Positions 39,222 to 49,678 of a DNA stretch of 64,000 bases are shown piece by piece. Location: NCBI GenBank assembly GCA_963693025.1, contig OY843749.1:1426001-1490000 (forward strand), given 5' to 3'. Origin of the DNA: JAHRAW01 sp963693025 (GTDB taxonomy: Bacteria; Pseudomonadota; Gammaproteobacteria; Arenicellales; Poriferihabitantaceae). The notes beneath the pieces are model-generated. The model searched no databases. It saw nothing but the letters and a program-made list of their open reading frames with translations, and was not told the DNA's origin. Within the stretch, counting starts at the first letter, position 1, and each line of letters starts with the position of its first letter. The position numbers and the translations under genes are program-made.

Positions 39222-42200
39222 AGCGCGCCACCTCCGGGGGTTGCGGTTGATGCCGGTGTACGGTCCAGTTTGAGTTCAATGTTGAGTCCCAGCGCCCGAA
39301 TTTCCTTGACCAGCACATTGAAGGATTCGGGCATACCGGCGTCCATTCCGTGGTCGCCGCGGATGATGTTGTCGTATATTTTGGAGCGCCCGACGACATC
39401 GTCGGACTTGACGGTGAGCATCTCTTGCAGAATGTAGGCGGCGCCGTACGCTTCCAACGCCCACACTTCCATCTCGCCGAAACGCTGCCCGCCGAACTGC
39501 GCCTTGCCGCCGAGCGGCTGCTGCGTAATCAGGCTATACGGACCGGTGGAGCGCGAGTGCATCTTCTCGTCCACCAGATGGTTGAGTTTGAGCATATACA
39601 TATAGCCGCAGGTGACCGGGCGGTCGAACGGCTCGCCGCTGCGCCCGTCATACAGCGTAATCTGCCCGCTCGTCGGCAGTTTGGCGATTTTCAGCATCTG
39701 CTTGATTTCATCCTCCAACGCGCCGTCGAACACCGGCGTCGCCATCGGCACGCCGCCGCGCAGGTTGTCGGACAACTCCAAGATTTCGGCGTCGGAAAAC
39801 TTGTCCAACTCCTCCTTCTTGACGCCCGCGCTGCCGGCGTTGTATACCCGGCTCAGAAAACGCCGCACTTGGTCGGGCTTTTTCTTCTTATGCAACAACT
39901 CGTCGATTTGCGCGCCGATGGACTTCGCCGCCCAGCCGAGATGCGTCTCCAGCACCTGCCCGACATTCATCCGCGACGGCACGCCGAGCGGATTCAAGCA
40001 AATGTCGATGATGCCGCCGTCCTCCATATACGGCATGTCCTCCACCGGCACGATGCGGGAAATCACGCCCTTGTTGCCGTGCCGCCCCGCCATCTTGTCG
40101 CCGGGTTGCAGGTGGCGCTTGACCGCCACGAACACCTTGACGATTTTCAGCACGCCCGGCGCGAGGTCGTCTCCCTGCTCGATTTTCTCCCGCTTCTCTT
40201 TGAGGCGCTCGGCGAATTCGCGGCGTTGCGCCTCCATCTGGTCGCGGATTTTCTCAATCTTGCGGTTGGCTTTGTCGTCGCGCAGGCGAATTTCAAACCA
40301 CCGCTTGCGCGCCAAATCGCCGAGGTAGTCTTTGGTCACCTTTTTGCCGGCGGCTAAACCATCGGGACCGCCGTCAACCACTTGGTTATGCAGCAGTTTT
40401 TCAATGCGCGCGAAAGAGTCCGCTTCCACGATTCGGAACTGGTCGTCGAGGTCTTTGCGCACCATCGCCAACTCCTCGTCGTCGTTGGCGGTGGCGCGCG
40501 CGTCGCGTTCCAGCCCTTCGCGCGTGAATACCTGCACGTCGATGACGGTGCCCTTCATCCCCGACGGCAGGCGTAGCGAGGTGTCCTTCACGTCGGATGC
40601 TTTCTCGCCGAAAATCGCGCGCAATAGTTTCTCTTCCGGGGTCAGTTGGGTCTCGCCTTTGGGCGTGATTTTGCCGACCAGTATGTCGCCCGGCTGCGCT
40701 TTGGCGCCTATGTAGACGATGCCGGATTCATCCAGTTTGGAGAGCGCGCCTTCCCCCACATTGGGAATGTCGCGGCTGATTTCCTCCGAGCCGAGTTTGG
40801 TGTCGCGCGCCACGCACGACAACTCCTCAATATGAATCGAGGTATACACATCGTCCTTGACGAGGCGCTCGGAAATCAGAATGGAGTCTTCAAAGTTATA
40901 CCCGTTCCACGGCATAAAGGCGATGAGCACGTTGCGCCCGAGCGCCAACTCGCCCATGTCGGTGGCGGGTCCGTCCGCCATCACATCGCCGCGCGCCACG
41001 CGGTCGCCGAGGCGCACCAGCGGGCGTTGGTTGATGGTGGTGTTCTGGTTGGAGCGCTGGTATTTGGTGAGGTTGTAAATGTCCACGCCCGGCTCGTTTT
41101 CTATGCCTTCGTTGTCGTTGGCGCGCACCACGATGCGCGAAGCGTCCACCGAATCCACCACGCCGCCGCGCCGCGCGACCACGGTCACGCCGGAGTCGAC
41201 CGCCACCCTGCGCTCCACGCCGGTGCCGACCAGCGGCTTTTCGCTGCGAATCAACGGCACCGCCTGACGCTGCATGTTGGAGCCCATCAGCGCGCGGTTG
41301 GCGTCGTCGTGTTCAAGAAACGGCACCAGCGACGCCGCCACCGAGACGATTTGCTGCGGGGCGACATCGATGTAGTCGATGTTTTCCGGCAGCGACTGCG
41401 AAAAATCGTTTTGATAGCGGCATTCCACCCATTTGTCGGTAAACCTGCCCTTGGCATCCACTTTGGCGTTGACTTGCGCGATGACGAATTCACTCTCTTC
41501 AATCGCCGACAAATAATCCACCTTGCCGGTGATTTTGCCCCGCGACACCTTGCGGTACGGCGTCTCCAAAAACCCGTATTCATTGGTGCGCGCGAAACTG
41601 GCGAGCGAGTTGATGAGTCCGATATTGGGACCCTCCGGCGTCTCCACCGGGCACACCCTGCCGTAGTGCGTCGGATGCACATCGCGCACCTCAAATCCGG
41701 CGCGCTCGCGCGTCAGCCCGCCGGGACCGAGCGCCGACACGCGGCGTTTATGCGTCACCTCGGACAGCGGATTGATTTGGTCCATAAACTGCGACAACTG
41801 GCTTGAGCCGAAAAACTCCTTGACCACGGCGGACACCGGCTTGGCGTTAATCAATGCCTGCGGGGTAAGGTTTTCGCTCTCCACCAGATTCAGCCGCTCC
41901 TTGACCGCGCGCTCGACGCGCACCAGCCCGATGCGGAATTGGTTTTCCACGAGTTCGCCGACCGAGCGCACGCGCCGGTTGCCGAGGCTGTCTATATCGT
42001 CAATTTCGCCCTTGCCGTTTTTCAGCGCGACGATTTTCTTCATCACATCGACGATGTCCTGCTTGCTCAGCGTGCCGGGACCCTCGTCGCTTTCGCGGCT
42101 CAGACGGCGGTTGAATTTCATCCGACCGACCGCGGACAAGTCATAGCGTTCCAGATTGAAAAACAAATTGGTGAACAGCGTCGCCGACGCCTCCTTGGTG

Positions 42201-43345
42201 GGCGGCTCGCCGGGGCGCATCATGCGGTAGATTTCGATTTGCGCCTCTTCTTCCGAGCGCGTCGTGTCGATGCGCAGGGTCTCGGCGACGAAGGGACCGC
42301 AGTCAATGTCGTTGGTGACGATGGTCTCGATTTTGGCAACGCCGTTTTCGCGCAGGGTTTCCAGCAGTTGCTCGGTGACCTCGGCGTTCGCCGCGGCAAA
42401 CAACTCGCCGCTCTCGGTGTCCACGATGTCGCGCGCCAGCGTGCGCCCGACGACGAATTCCTGCGGCACTTGAATCGTCTTGATGGCGGATTTTTCCAAC
42501 TCCCGAATATGGCGCGCGGTGATGCGCCGCTCGGCTTCCACCAGCACCTTGCCTTTGGCGCCCTTCAAGTCAAATTCCAGTTGCTGCCCGCGCAACCGCT
42601 CGGGCACCAAGTCCATCGAAAAACCTTCCTTTCGCAGGGTGATGTGGTCGTTCTCGAAGAACATCGAGAGGATGTCTTCGGTGCCGTAGCCGAGCGCGCG
42701 CAGCACGATGGTGGCGGGCAGTTTGCGGCGGCGGTCGATGCGCACATACAGCAAATCTTTGGGGTCGAATTCAAAGTCCAGCCACGAGCCGCGATAGGGA
42801 ATGACGCGCGCCGAAAACAGCAGTTTGCGCGAGGCGTGGGTTTTGCCGCCGTCGTGGTCGAATATCACCCCCGGCGAGCGGTGCAACTGCGAGACCACCA
42901 CGCGCTCGCTGCCGTTGATGACGAAGGTGCCGTTGTCGGTCATCAGCGGCATGTCGCCGAGAAAGACTTCTTGCGACTCCTTGACCTCCTTGACGCGCTT
43001 GCTGGAGCCGCCCTTGTTGAAAATCACCAGCCGCATAACCGCGTGCAGCGGGCACGCGTAAATCAGCCCGTGCTGCTGGCATTCGGCGACATCAAAGCGC
43101 GGCTTTCCGAGGCGGTAACTGACGAACTCCAGCATCACGCTGCCGTTGTAACTCTGAATCGGAAACACCGACTTGAACGCCGCCTGTATGCCGCGGTCGA
43201 TGCGCTGCTCCGCCGGCACGTCGGCCTGCAGGTAGTTGTGGTAGGACTCTTTCTGCGTCGCCAGCAAATACGGCACCGGGTAGTCGTCGGAGCGCTTGCT
43301 GAAATTCTTCCGAATCCGCTTCTTTTCAGTAAAGGTATAGCCCAT
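39218..43345 (-). CDS. rpoB: DNA-directed RNA polymerase subunit beta
   Basis: RpoB (1375 aa). The rifampicin pocket reads SQLSQFMDQINPLSEVTHKRR; D516, S522, H526 and S531 (E. coli numbers) keep the sensitive-type residues, but Asn518 is replaced by Ile. Other landmarks: GPGGLTRERAGFEVRDVHPTHYGR, MPWNGYNFEDSI, and the end QRFGEMEVWALEAYGAAYILQEML. The ATGA overlap with rpoC indicates coupling. The last ~20 residues (TPASTATPGGGAL) differ from E. coli. Confidence 0.99.
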
Positions 43346-43402
43346 GAGTGGTCCTCGTATTCAGTCGGTCAGGGTCGGGCGCACGGGCGCGGGGCGCAAC
43401 CC

Positions 43403-43470
43403 GCGCACAACAGCGTGTGCGCCTTTCGCGCGCGGGCGAAGGCGTAGGGGAGGGCGGGCATCAAGCCCGC
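43403..43470 (-). other. two hairpins in the rplL-rpoB spacer
   Basis: GCGGGC (43454-43459) pairs with GCCCGC (43465-43470), a perfect 6-bp stem with a 5-nt loop. GCGCACA (43403-43409) pairs with TGTGCGC (43416-43422), a 7-bp stem. The E. coli rplL-rpoB spacer holds an attenuator and an RNase III site; these stems may do the same job, but no T-run follows. Confidence 0.35.
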
Positions 43471-43483
43471 TCCAAACGGGACA

Positions 43484-43864
43484 TCACTTGAGTTCGACCG
43501 TGCCGCCGGCTTCTTCGATTTGCTTCTTGAAGCCCTCGGCTTCCTCTTTGGTGACGCCCTCTTTGACCGGCGACGGCGCGGCTTCCACCATGTCCTTCGC
43601 CTCTTTGAGACCGAGCCCGGTGATGGTGCGAACCACCTTGATGACGCCGACTTTTTTGTCGCCGAACCCGGTCAGCATCACGTCAAACGCGGTTTGCTCT
43701 TCGGCCTCGGCGGCATCAAAGGGCGCGGCGGCGGCGGGCGCCGCGGCAACCGCAGCCGCCGCGGACACGCCGAATTTTTCCTCCATATCCTTAATCAACT
43801 CGGACAGGTCAAGCACGGACATCTCGGCGATGCCGTCGAGGATTTCTTGTTTGTTCAAAGCCAT
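43484..43864 (-). CDS. rplL: 50S ribosomal protein L7/L12
   Basis: L7/L12 (126 aa) forms the stalk dimers that recruit GTPase factors. N-terminal dimerisation domain (about 1-33), Ala-rich hinge (AAAVAAAPAAAAPFDAAEAE, 35-54), C-terminal domain EQTAFDVMLTGFGDKKVGVIKVVRTITGLGLKEAKDMVEAAP. Complete. Confidence 0.98.
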   Translation of the reverse strand: MALNKQEILDGIAEMSVLDLSELIKDMEEKFGVSAAAAVAAAPAAAAPFDAAEAEEQTAFDVMLTGFGDKKVGVIKVVRTITGLGLKEAKDMVEAAPSPVKEGVTKEEAEGFKKQIEEAGGTVELK

Positions 43865-43916
43865 GGTTTTTACTCCGGTAACTACAACACTGAAAAATAA
43901 TGTTTTGGAAATCGCG

Positions 43917-44441
43917 CTAAGCGGCTTCCTTCGACTGCGCGACCGCCGCCAGCGTGCGCGCCAACTTGGACGGCACCTCGTTGAGCGTGGTCACCAACTT
44001 CTGCACCGGCGCGCGCATGGCGCCGAGCAGTTGCGCGATGAGTATGTCCCGCCCCGGCAGTTTCGCCAGCCCGCCAATCATGCGCAGGTCGATCAACTCG
44101 CCGTTCATCGCGCCGGCGGTGATTTTGAAGTCGTCGTTGTCTTTGGCGAAATCGGCGACCACTTTGGCGACCGCGACCGGGTCTTCCGACGCCGAAAAAA
44201 TCACCGGTCCGGTAAAATGCTCGCTCAAACACTCAAAGCCGGAGCCGGCGATGACGCGCTTGGCGAGGCTGTTTTTCACCACCTTAATCCACACGCCCTG
44301 GCTATGCGCCTGCGTTCGCAGCGCGGTCAGTTTGGCGACGCTCAAACCGCGATACTCCGCCAGCACGCCGGCGCGCGCCGACGCAATCGCCGCCGACACC
44401 TCGCTGACCACCGCCTGTTTCTGCTCAAAACTCAAACTCAT
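43917..44441 (-). CDS. rplJ: 50S ribosomal protein L10
   Basis: L10 (174 aa) is the stalk base that carries L7/L12 dimers, and represses its own operon in E. coli. EQKQAVVSEVSAAIASARAGVLAEYRGLSVAKLTALR, then IKVVKNSLAKRVI. The C-terminal helix that binds L7/L12 is present (LARTLAAVAQSKEAA). Confidence 0.98.
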   Translation of the reverse strand: MSLSFEQKQAVVSEVSAAIASARAGVLAEYRGLSVAKLTALRTQAHSQGVWIKVVKNSLAKRVIAGSGFECLSEHFTGPVIFSASEDPVAVAKVVADFAKDNDDFKITAGAMNGELIDLRMIGGLAKLPGRDILIAQLLGAMRAPVQKLVTTLNEVPSKLARTLAAVAQSKEAA

Positions 44442-44477
44442 ATCATGCTCCCGTTGCCGGCATTCCGGCTTAGCGAA

Positions 44478-45179
44478 TTAGCGAATCGCAACAATGCTGC
44501 CGCGCTCGACGCGCACCTTGGGACCCATCGTGCTGGATAAAGCGACGCGGCGGATATACTGCCCTTTGGATGCCGCCGGCTTGGATTTAATCAGCGCGCC
44601 GACCAGCGCGTTGAGGTTTTCCGCCAGGTCTTCCGGCGAAAACGACACCTTGCCAATCGCGCAGTGAATCAAGCCCGCTTTGTCGATGCGGTATTGCACC
44701 TGCCCCGACTTGGCGTCGCGCACGGCGGCGCCGACATCGTCGGTGACGGTGCCGACTTTGGGGTTCGGCATCAGTCCGCGCGGACCGAGAATCTGCCCCA
44801 GTTGCCCGACCACGCGCATCGCGCCGGGCGTGGCGATGCACAAGTCAAACTCAATCTTCCCCGCCTTGACGGTCTCGGCGAGGTCGTCCAGCCCGACCAA
44901 ATCCGCGCCCGCCGCGCGCGCGGCTTCGGCGTGCTCGCCGTCGCCCTCGGTGAACACCGCCACGCGCACGGTCTTGCCGGTGCCCTTCGGCAACAGCGTG
45001 GCGCCGCGCACGTTCTGGTCTGACTTGCGGGCGTTGACGCCGAGATTGACCGCCACGTCCACCGACTCGTCAAAGCGCGCCGACGCCAACTCTTTGACCA
45101 GCGACAACGCCTGCTCCAACGGATAGAGTTGTTCGCGGTCGATTTTTCCCGCCGCCGCGCGGTATCTTTTGCCGCTCAT
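44478..45179 (-). CDS. rplA: 50S ribosomal protein L1
   Basis: L1 (233 aa) forms the mobile stalk that releases E-site tRNA and, in E. coli, represses rplK-rplA translation. SARFDESVDVAVNLGVNARKSDQNVRGATLLPKGTGK, IATPGAMRVVGQLGQILGPRGLMPNPKVGTVT and SSTMGPKVRVE are conserved. One base separates it from rplK. Confidence 0.98.
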   Translation of the reverse strand: MSGKRYRAAAGKIDREQLYPLEQALSLVKELASARFDESVDVAVNLGVNARKSDQNVRGATLLPKGTGKTVRVAVFTEGDGEHAEAARAAGADLVGLDDLAETVKAGKIEFDLCIATPGAMRVVGQLGQILGPRGLMPNPKVGTVTDDVGAAVRDAKSGQVQYRIDKAGLIHCAIGKVSFSPEDLAENLNALVGALIKSKPAASKGQYIRRVALSSTMGPKVRVERGSIVAIR

Positions 45180-45623
45180 TTACACGCCCTCCGTCTCAAT
45201 GCCCATGCTGCGCGCGCTGCCGGCGATGATGCGCACCGCGCGCTCCAGTTCATACGCGTTCAAGTCCGCCTCTTTGGTCTTGGCGATTTCCTCCAGTTGC
45301 GCGCGCGTCACCACGTTGCCGACCTTGTCGCGGTTGGGCACGCCGCTGCCCTTGTCCACGCCCGCCGCTTTCTTCAACAACACCGACGCCGGCGGCGTCT
45401 TGCGAATGTAGGTGAAACTCTTGTCGGCATACACCGTGATGACGATGGGAATCGGCAGCCCCTTTTCCATATCCTCGGTGTCGGCGTTGAACGCCTTGCA
45501 GAACTCCATAATGTTGATGCCGTGCTGCCCGAGGGCGGGTCCGACCGGCGGACTCGGCTTGGCATCCCCCGCGGGGATTTGCAGTTTGATATACGCGTCT
45601 ATTTTCTTGCCGGGTTTAGCCAT
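45180..45623 (-). CDS. rplK: 50S ribosomal protein L11
   Basis: L11 (147 aa) binds the GTPase-associated centre. YIKLQIPAGDAKPSPPVGPALGQHGINIMEFCKAFNA with the Pro-rich loop contacting thiostrepton, and ARSMGIE near the end. Starts the L11-L10-rpoBC block after a 109-bp spacer from nusG in which I see no clear structure. Confidence 0.98.
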   Translation of the reverse strand: MAKPGKKIDAYIKLQIPAGDAKPSPPVGPALGQHGINIMEFCKAFNADTEDMEKGLPIPIVITVYADKSFTYIRKTPPASVLLKKAAGVDKGSGVPNRDKVGNVVTRAQLEEIAKTKEADLNAYELERAVRIIAGSARSMGIETEGV

Positions 45624-45732
45624 GGTTTTCTCCTGCCGGGTAACCCGCGCGCGCGGCGCCGGCTCTTCGGTGATTGTCTTGTCGTAAATGTGTCATCTGT
45701 ATTCGTATTCGTATTCGGTGAGTCGCGCGCCG

Positions 45733-46311
45733 TCAGCCTTTCGCCACGTGGACGAAATCCAATTCCACCGGCGTCGAGCGCCCCAGAATCGTCACCGACA
45801 CGCGCAACTTCGCTTTCTCAAAATTGACGTCTTCCACGGTGCCGTTGAACTCCGCGAAAGGTCCGTCGATGATGCGAACCAATTCCCCCGGCGCGAAGGT
45901 GAACTTCATCTTCGGTTTATCCACGCTGTCGGACACCTGCTGAATGATTTCCTCCGCCTCGCGGTCGCTAATCGGCATCGGTTTGTTTTCGCTCCCGCCG
46001 ATGAACCCGGACACCTTCGGCACATTGCGAACCAAATGCCAGGTCTCGTCGTTCATCTCCATATGAACCAGCACATAGCCGGGAAAAAATTTGCGCTCGC
46101 TGGTGTGTTTCTGCCCGCCCTTCATCTCCACCACCTCTTCGGTCGGCACCAGAATGTCGCCGAAGCGCTCGTGCATCGACGGGTCGGGGCTGCGCTCAAT
46201 ATGCTCTTGCAGGGATTTTTGCACCCGCTTTTCATAGCCCGAATACGCCTGCACCACATACCAACGTTTGGCGGTATCGGCGGGCGCAGTAGCGGTGTCT
46301 TGTGTTGCCAT
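45733..46311 (-). CDS. nusG: transcription termination/antitermination protein NusG
   Basis: NusG (192 aa) binds RNA polymerase and couples it to Rho or the ribosome. NGN domain: RWYVVQAYSGYEKRVQKSLQEHIE and FFPGYVLVHMEMNDETWHLVRNVPKVSGFIGG; KOW domain: FAPGELVRIIDGPFAEFNGTVEDVN. An N-terminal ATQDTATAPADTA stretch is extra. It overlaps secE by one base. Confidence 0.98.
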   Translation of the reverse strand: MATQDTATAPADTAKRWYVVQAYSGYEKRVQKSLQEHIERSPDPSMHERFGDILVPTEEVVEMKGGQKHTSERKFFPGYVLVHMEMNDETWHLVRNVPKVSGFIGGSENKPMPISDREAEEIIQQVSDSVDKPKMKFTFAPGELVRIIDGPFAEFNGTVEDVNFEKAKLRVSVTILGRSTPVELDFVHVAKG

Positions 46312-46649
46312 CAGGCGTCAACCCCCAGAATAAAATCGTAAATCGCGTAGAACGAAAGCGAGTCCAGCAACCACAAATACAACCCGAACAAAATCACCAT
46401 CACAATCACCAAGCCGGTCACCTGCAGCGCTTCGCGGCGCGCGGGCCACACCATTTTCTGGCGCTCGGTGTTGGCGCCGCGGGCGAACAGCAACGCCGAG
46501 CGCCCCGACTCGGTGGTCAACGCCACCCCCGCCGCAAGCGCCACGCCGGCGAGCACCGCGCCCACCCGGGCGACCTGCAACCAGTCGCTGAACTGGTAGT
46601 AGACCGCCACGGCAGCCGCGACGAGCAGCCCCGCAATCACTAGTTTCAA
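46311..46649 (-). CDS. secE: protein translocase subunit SecE
   Basis: SecE (112 aa) clamps SecY in the translocon. Two hydrophobic segments precede the amphipathic helix ANTERQKMVWPARREALQVTG, the SecE signature, and the last transmembrane segment follows (VIVMVILFGLYLWLLDSLSF). Three-TM form, as in E. coli. Downstream of tRNA-Trp and in the standard secE-nusG pair. Confidence 0.95.
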   Translation of the reverse strand: MKLVIAGLLVAAAVAVYYQFSDWLQVARVGAVLAGVALAAGVALTTESGRSALLFARGANTERQKMVWPARREALQVTGLVIVMVILFGLYLWLLDSLSFYAIYDFILGVDA

Positions 46650-46691
46650 CTTGTCTATCGCCGCAACCCCTCAGGTTCGGAACATTACGCA

Positions 46692-46767
46692 TGGCAGGCC
46701 AGGAGGGAATCGAACCCCCAACCTGCGGTTTTGGAGACCGCCGCTCTGCCAATTGAGCTACTGGCCT
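46692..46767 (-). tRNA. tRNA-Trp(CCA)
   Basis: 76 nt with encoded CCA. Acceptor AGGCCAG pairs with CTGGCCT, discriminator G, anticodon loop CTCCAAA (anticodon CCA). It lies between tuf and secE. Confidence 0.96.
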
Positions 46768-46828
46768 ATCACTCGCACACAACAACAACAAAAAATAACA
46801 AAAAACTACCTCGTCATTCCCCCGACTT

Positions 46829-46923
46829 CGTCATTCTCGAGCGTTAGTGTCCGTTGCCGCCGCGCCTTTTCTTTTAAGCGGCGGCTTACCGGACACTTAC
46901 GACCTCGGGAATCTCCCTAAGAC
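46829..46923 (+). repeat. left half of the nested-hairpin repeat, copy C (partial)
   Basis: The left end CGTCATTCTCGAGCG (46829-46843), the GTGTCCG/CGGACAC hairpin and the CTCGGGAATCTCCCTAAGA arm are present, but the right half is missing. It stands 38 bp downstream of the tuf stop, on the tRNA-Trp side. A truncated copy; the first hairpin alone could act as a 3' stabiliser or terminator for tuf. Confidence 0.8.
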
Positions 46924-46961
46924 TACCGCGAGCCCCAACAAAGCCCCCCAACAAAACAACC

Positions 46962-48152
<1,191 letters not shown>

Positions 48153-48235
48153 TGGCTTAATCTCTGTCTTTGGTTTCGGTTTTCTGTAAAAAATCGTTTA
48201 ACAAACACACCGGATGAGCCGGCGGATGAGCCGGC

Positions 48236-48311
48236 TGGAGCCCACAACCGGATTTGAACCGGTGACCTCTTCCTTACCAAGAAAGTGCTCTACCGACTGA
48301 GCTATGTGGGC
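48236..48311 (-). tRNA. tRNA-Thr(GGT)
   Basis: 76 nt with encoded CCA. Acceptor GCCCACA pairs with TGTGGGC, discriminator T, anticodon loop TTGGTAA (anticodon GGT). Equivalent to thrT of the E. coli tufB cluster. Confidence 0.96.
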
Positions 48312-48365
48312 GCTCGCCAACGCAAACGACCCAACCCCCCGATGCCGGCTCGGGCGCCAAGCCAC

Positions 48366-48440
48366 TGGAGCGGGTGATGGGAATCGAACCCACATCATCA
48401 GCTTGGAAGGCTGAGGTTCTGGCCGTTGAACTACACCCGC
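48366..48440 (-). tRNA. tRNA-Gly(TCC)
   Basis: 75 nt with encoded CCA. Acceptor GCGGGTG pairs with CACCCGC, anticodon loop CTTCCAA (anticodon TCC). Equivalent to glyT of the E. coli cluster. Confidence 0.96.
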
Positions 48441-48490
48441 CGACATTCGCGCCTCGCTGTTGAGTGGCTTGATTGGCGTTGGAGCGGTCA

Positions 48491-48575
48491 TGGTGGAGGG
48501 GGGAGGATTCGAACCTCCGAAGGCTGAGCCAGCAGATTTACAGTCTGCCCCCTTTGACCGCTCGGGAACCCCTCC
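48491..48575 (-). tRNA. tRNA-Tyr(GTA)
   Basis: 85-nt class II tRNA with encoded CCA. Acceptor GGAGGGG pairs with CCCCTCC, anticodon GTA in GACTGTAAATC, long variable arm. Equivalent to tyrU of the E. coli cluster. Confidence 0.96.
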
Positions 48576-48677
48576 GGCAGAGCAAACGGCGGATTTTCGC
48601 TTAATATTCAATGTTTAGTCAACCTCATCGCGGACCAATCCGCACTCGCTTTACTCGTACTCGGTAACACCCCAAAC

Positions 48678-49018
48678 TGGAGCCCGCAGAGGGAATCGAA
48701 CCCCCGACCTACTGATTCACACCCGCCACCGCTTTCACGGCCCCCCCCTATCAACTCGGGGGTTTGGGGTCCGGACTTTCTCTTCACCATATCGCCGACC
48801 ATCACACACGCCGCCGACCCAGGTGGGTGGTGTAAAGTCTCTACACTCCCCCCGAAAACGCCAAAAACCAGCGCCCCCAGGCGTAGCACGGGATTGCCAT
48901 CTCAACACACAAGCATCAAGGAAGGTTTCCCCGTTTTAGCCACCTCCACTCCACGAGTTTCCCCGCAAAGGTGCAATCATTCACAAATCAGTCGCTCTGC
49001 CAGCTGAGCTATGCGGGC
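48678..49018 (-). tRNA. tRNA-Thr(TGT), interrupted by a group I intron
   Basis: The gene is in two exons: 49018-48983 (36 nt, ending in the anticodon TGT) and 48717-48678 (40 nt, with CCA encoded). Joined they give a normal 76-nt tRNA: acceptor GCCCGCA/TGCGGGC, D arm GCTC/GAGC, anticodon stem ACTGA/TCAGT with the 7-base loop TTTGTAA, T stem GGGGG/CCCTC, discriminator T as in the other tRNA-Thr. Without removal of the 265-nt insert no anticodon loop can form. The position corresponds to thrU in the E. coli thrU-tyrU-glyT-thrT-tufB operon. Confidence 0.93.
48718..48982 (-). ncRNA. group I intron (self-splicing type) in tRNA-Thr(TGT)
   Basis: 265 nt inserted after U36 of the tRNA; it starts with G after the exon U and ends with G. 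Readable core: P4 ACGGG (48934-48930) with CCCGT (48892-48888); Q-like AATCCCGTGC; P6 ACGCC/GGCGT; R-like GTAGAGACTTT; S-like AAGAGAAAGTCC (48784-48773); P7 GACTTT (48839-48834) with AAAGTC (48779-48774), six perfect pairs; P3 GGTGG with CCACC; P8 CACC with GGTG; P9 CCCCC with GGGGG. The guide TGATTGCA pairs with the exon anticodon (P1, ending in the U-G pair) and with exon 2 AATCA (P10). No ORF, so no homing endonuclease. Size and core resemble bacterial tRNA introns of subgroup IC3. Confidence 0.9.
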
Positions 49019-49206
49019 AAAAATAGCAAGCAATTACAATGACTTGGCTTGCTTTGCTTCGAGTAATTTCAGTGCGATAGACCCCAACACAAAATGGGTT
49101 GCGATTTTACATGAATGGGAATGGGGAATGCAAGGGTTTTTTTGGGTTTTTTTTGGGGATTCGTCATTCCCCCAAGCCCGTCTCGAGCGTTAGTGTCCCC
49201 CGACTT

Positions 49207-49653
49207 CGTCATTCTCGAGCGTTAGTGTCCGTTGCCGCCGCGCTTCTTCTTTTAGCGGCGGCTTACCGGACACTTACGTCCTCGGGAATCTCCCTAAGGT
49301 TGGCGCTGAGCCTAAACAAAGCGAGCGAAGCAGGCGGCGAGTAAGCCGCCATTCCTGCGGTCTTTTGAGCGGGAATCCCAAATACCCGTCATTCTCGAGC
49401 GTTAGTGTCCGTTGCCGCCGCGCTTTTTCTTTTTAAGCGGCGGCTTACCGGACACTTACGACCTCGGGAATCTCATCCCGTTTGGCACGGATTCAAACGG
49501 AGTGGGCGAAGCGGGCGGCGGGTAAGCCGCCGTTCTTGTGGTCTTTTGGGCGGGGGCTTTGTTGGAATTCACGGTAGTCTTAGGGAGATTCCCGAGGTCG
49601 TAAGCGCCCGTAAGCCGCTACGCGGCAACGGGCGCTAACGCTCGAGAATGACG
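49207..49653 (+). repeat. nested-hairpin repeats, copies D1 (partial) and D2 (267 bp)
   Basis: D1 begins with CGTCATTCTCGAGCG at 49207 and keeps its left half to about 49300, then runs into a Gly/Ala-codon-like GCGAGCGAAGCAGGCGGCG stretch. D2 is complete, 49387-49653, ending CGCTCGAGAATGACG. In D2 the right arm ends in a second GTAAGCGCCCG.../...CGGGCGCTAACG hairpin, so both halves of the element carry a hairpin. A degenerate left end also lies near 49170. Between 49019 and 49206 I see no gene; it must hold the promoter for the tRNA-tuf operon. Confidence 0.82.
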
Positions 49654-49678
49654 AAGTAGGGGGAATAACGACCCAAAC

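Noticed and set aside
48678..49018. Fragments of a degenerate tRNA or tRNA pseudogene upstream of tRNA-Tyr.
   Set aside because: The two halves join to a perfect tRNA-Thr(TGT) and the insert has a complete group I core, so it is an intron-bearing gene. An archaeal-type (bulge-helix-bulge) or group II intron does not fit the P7, R and S signatures.
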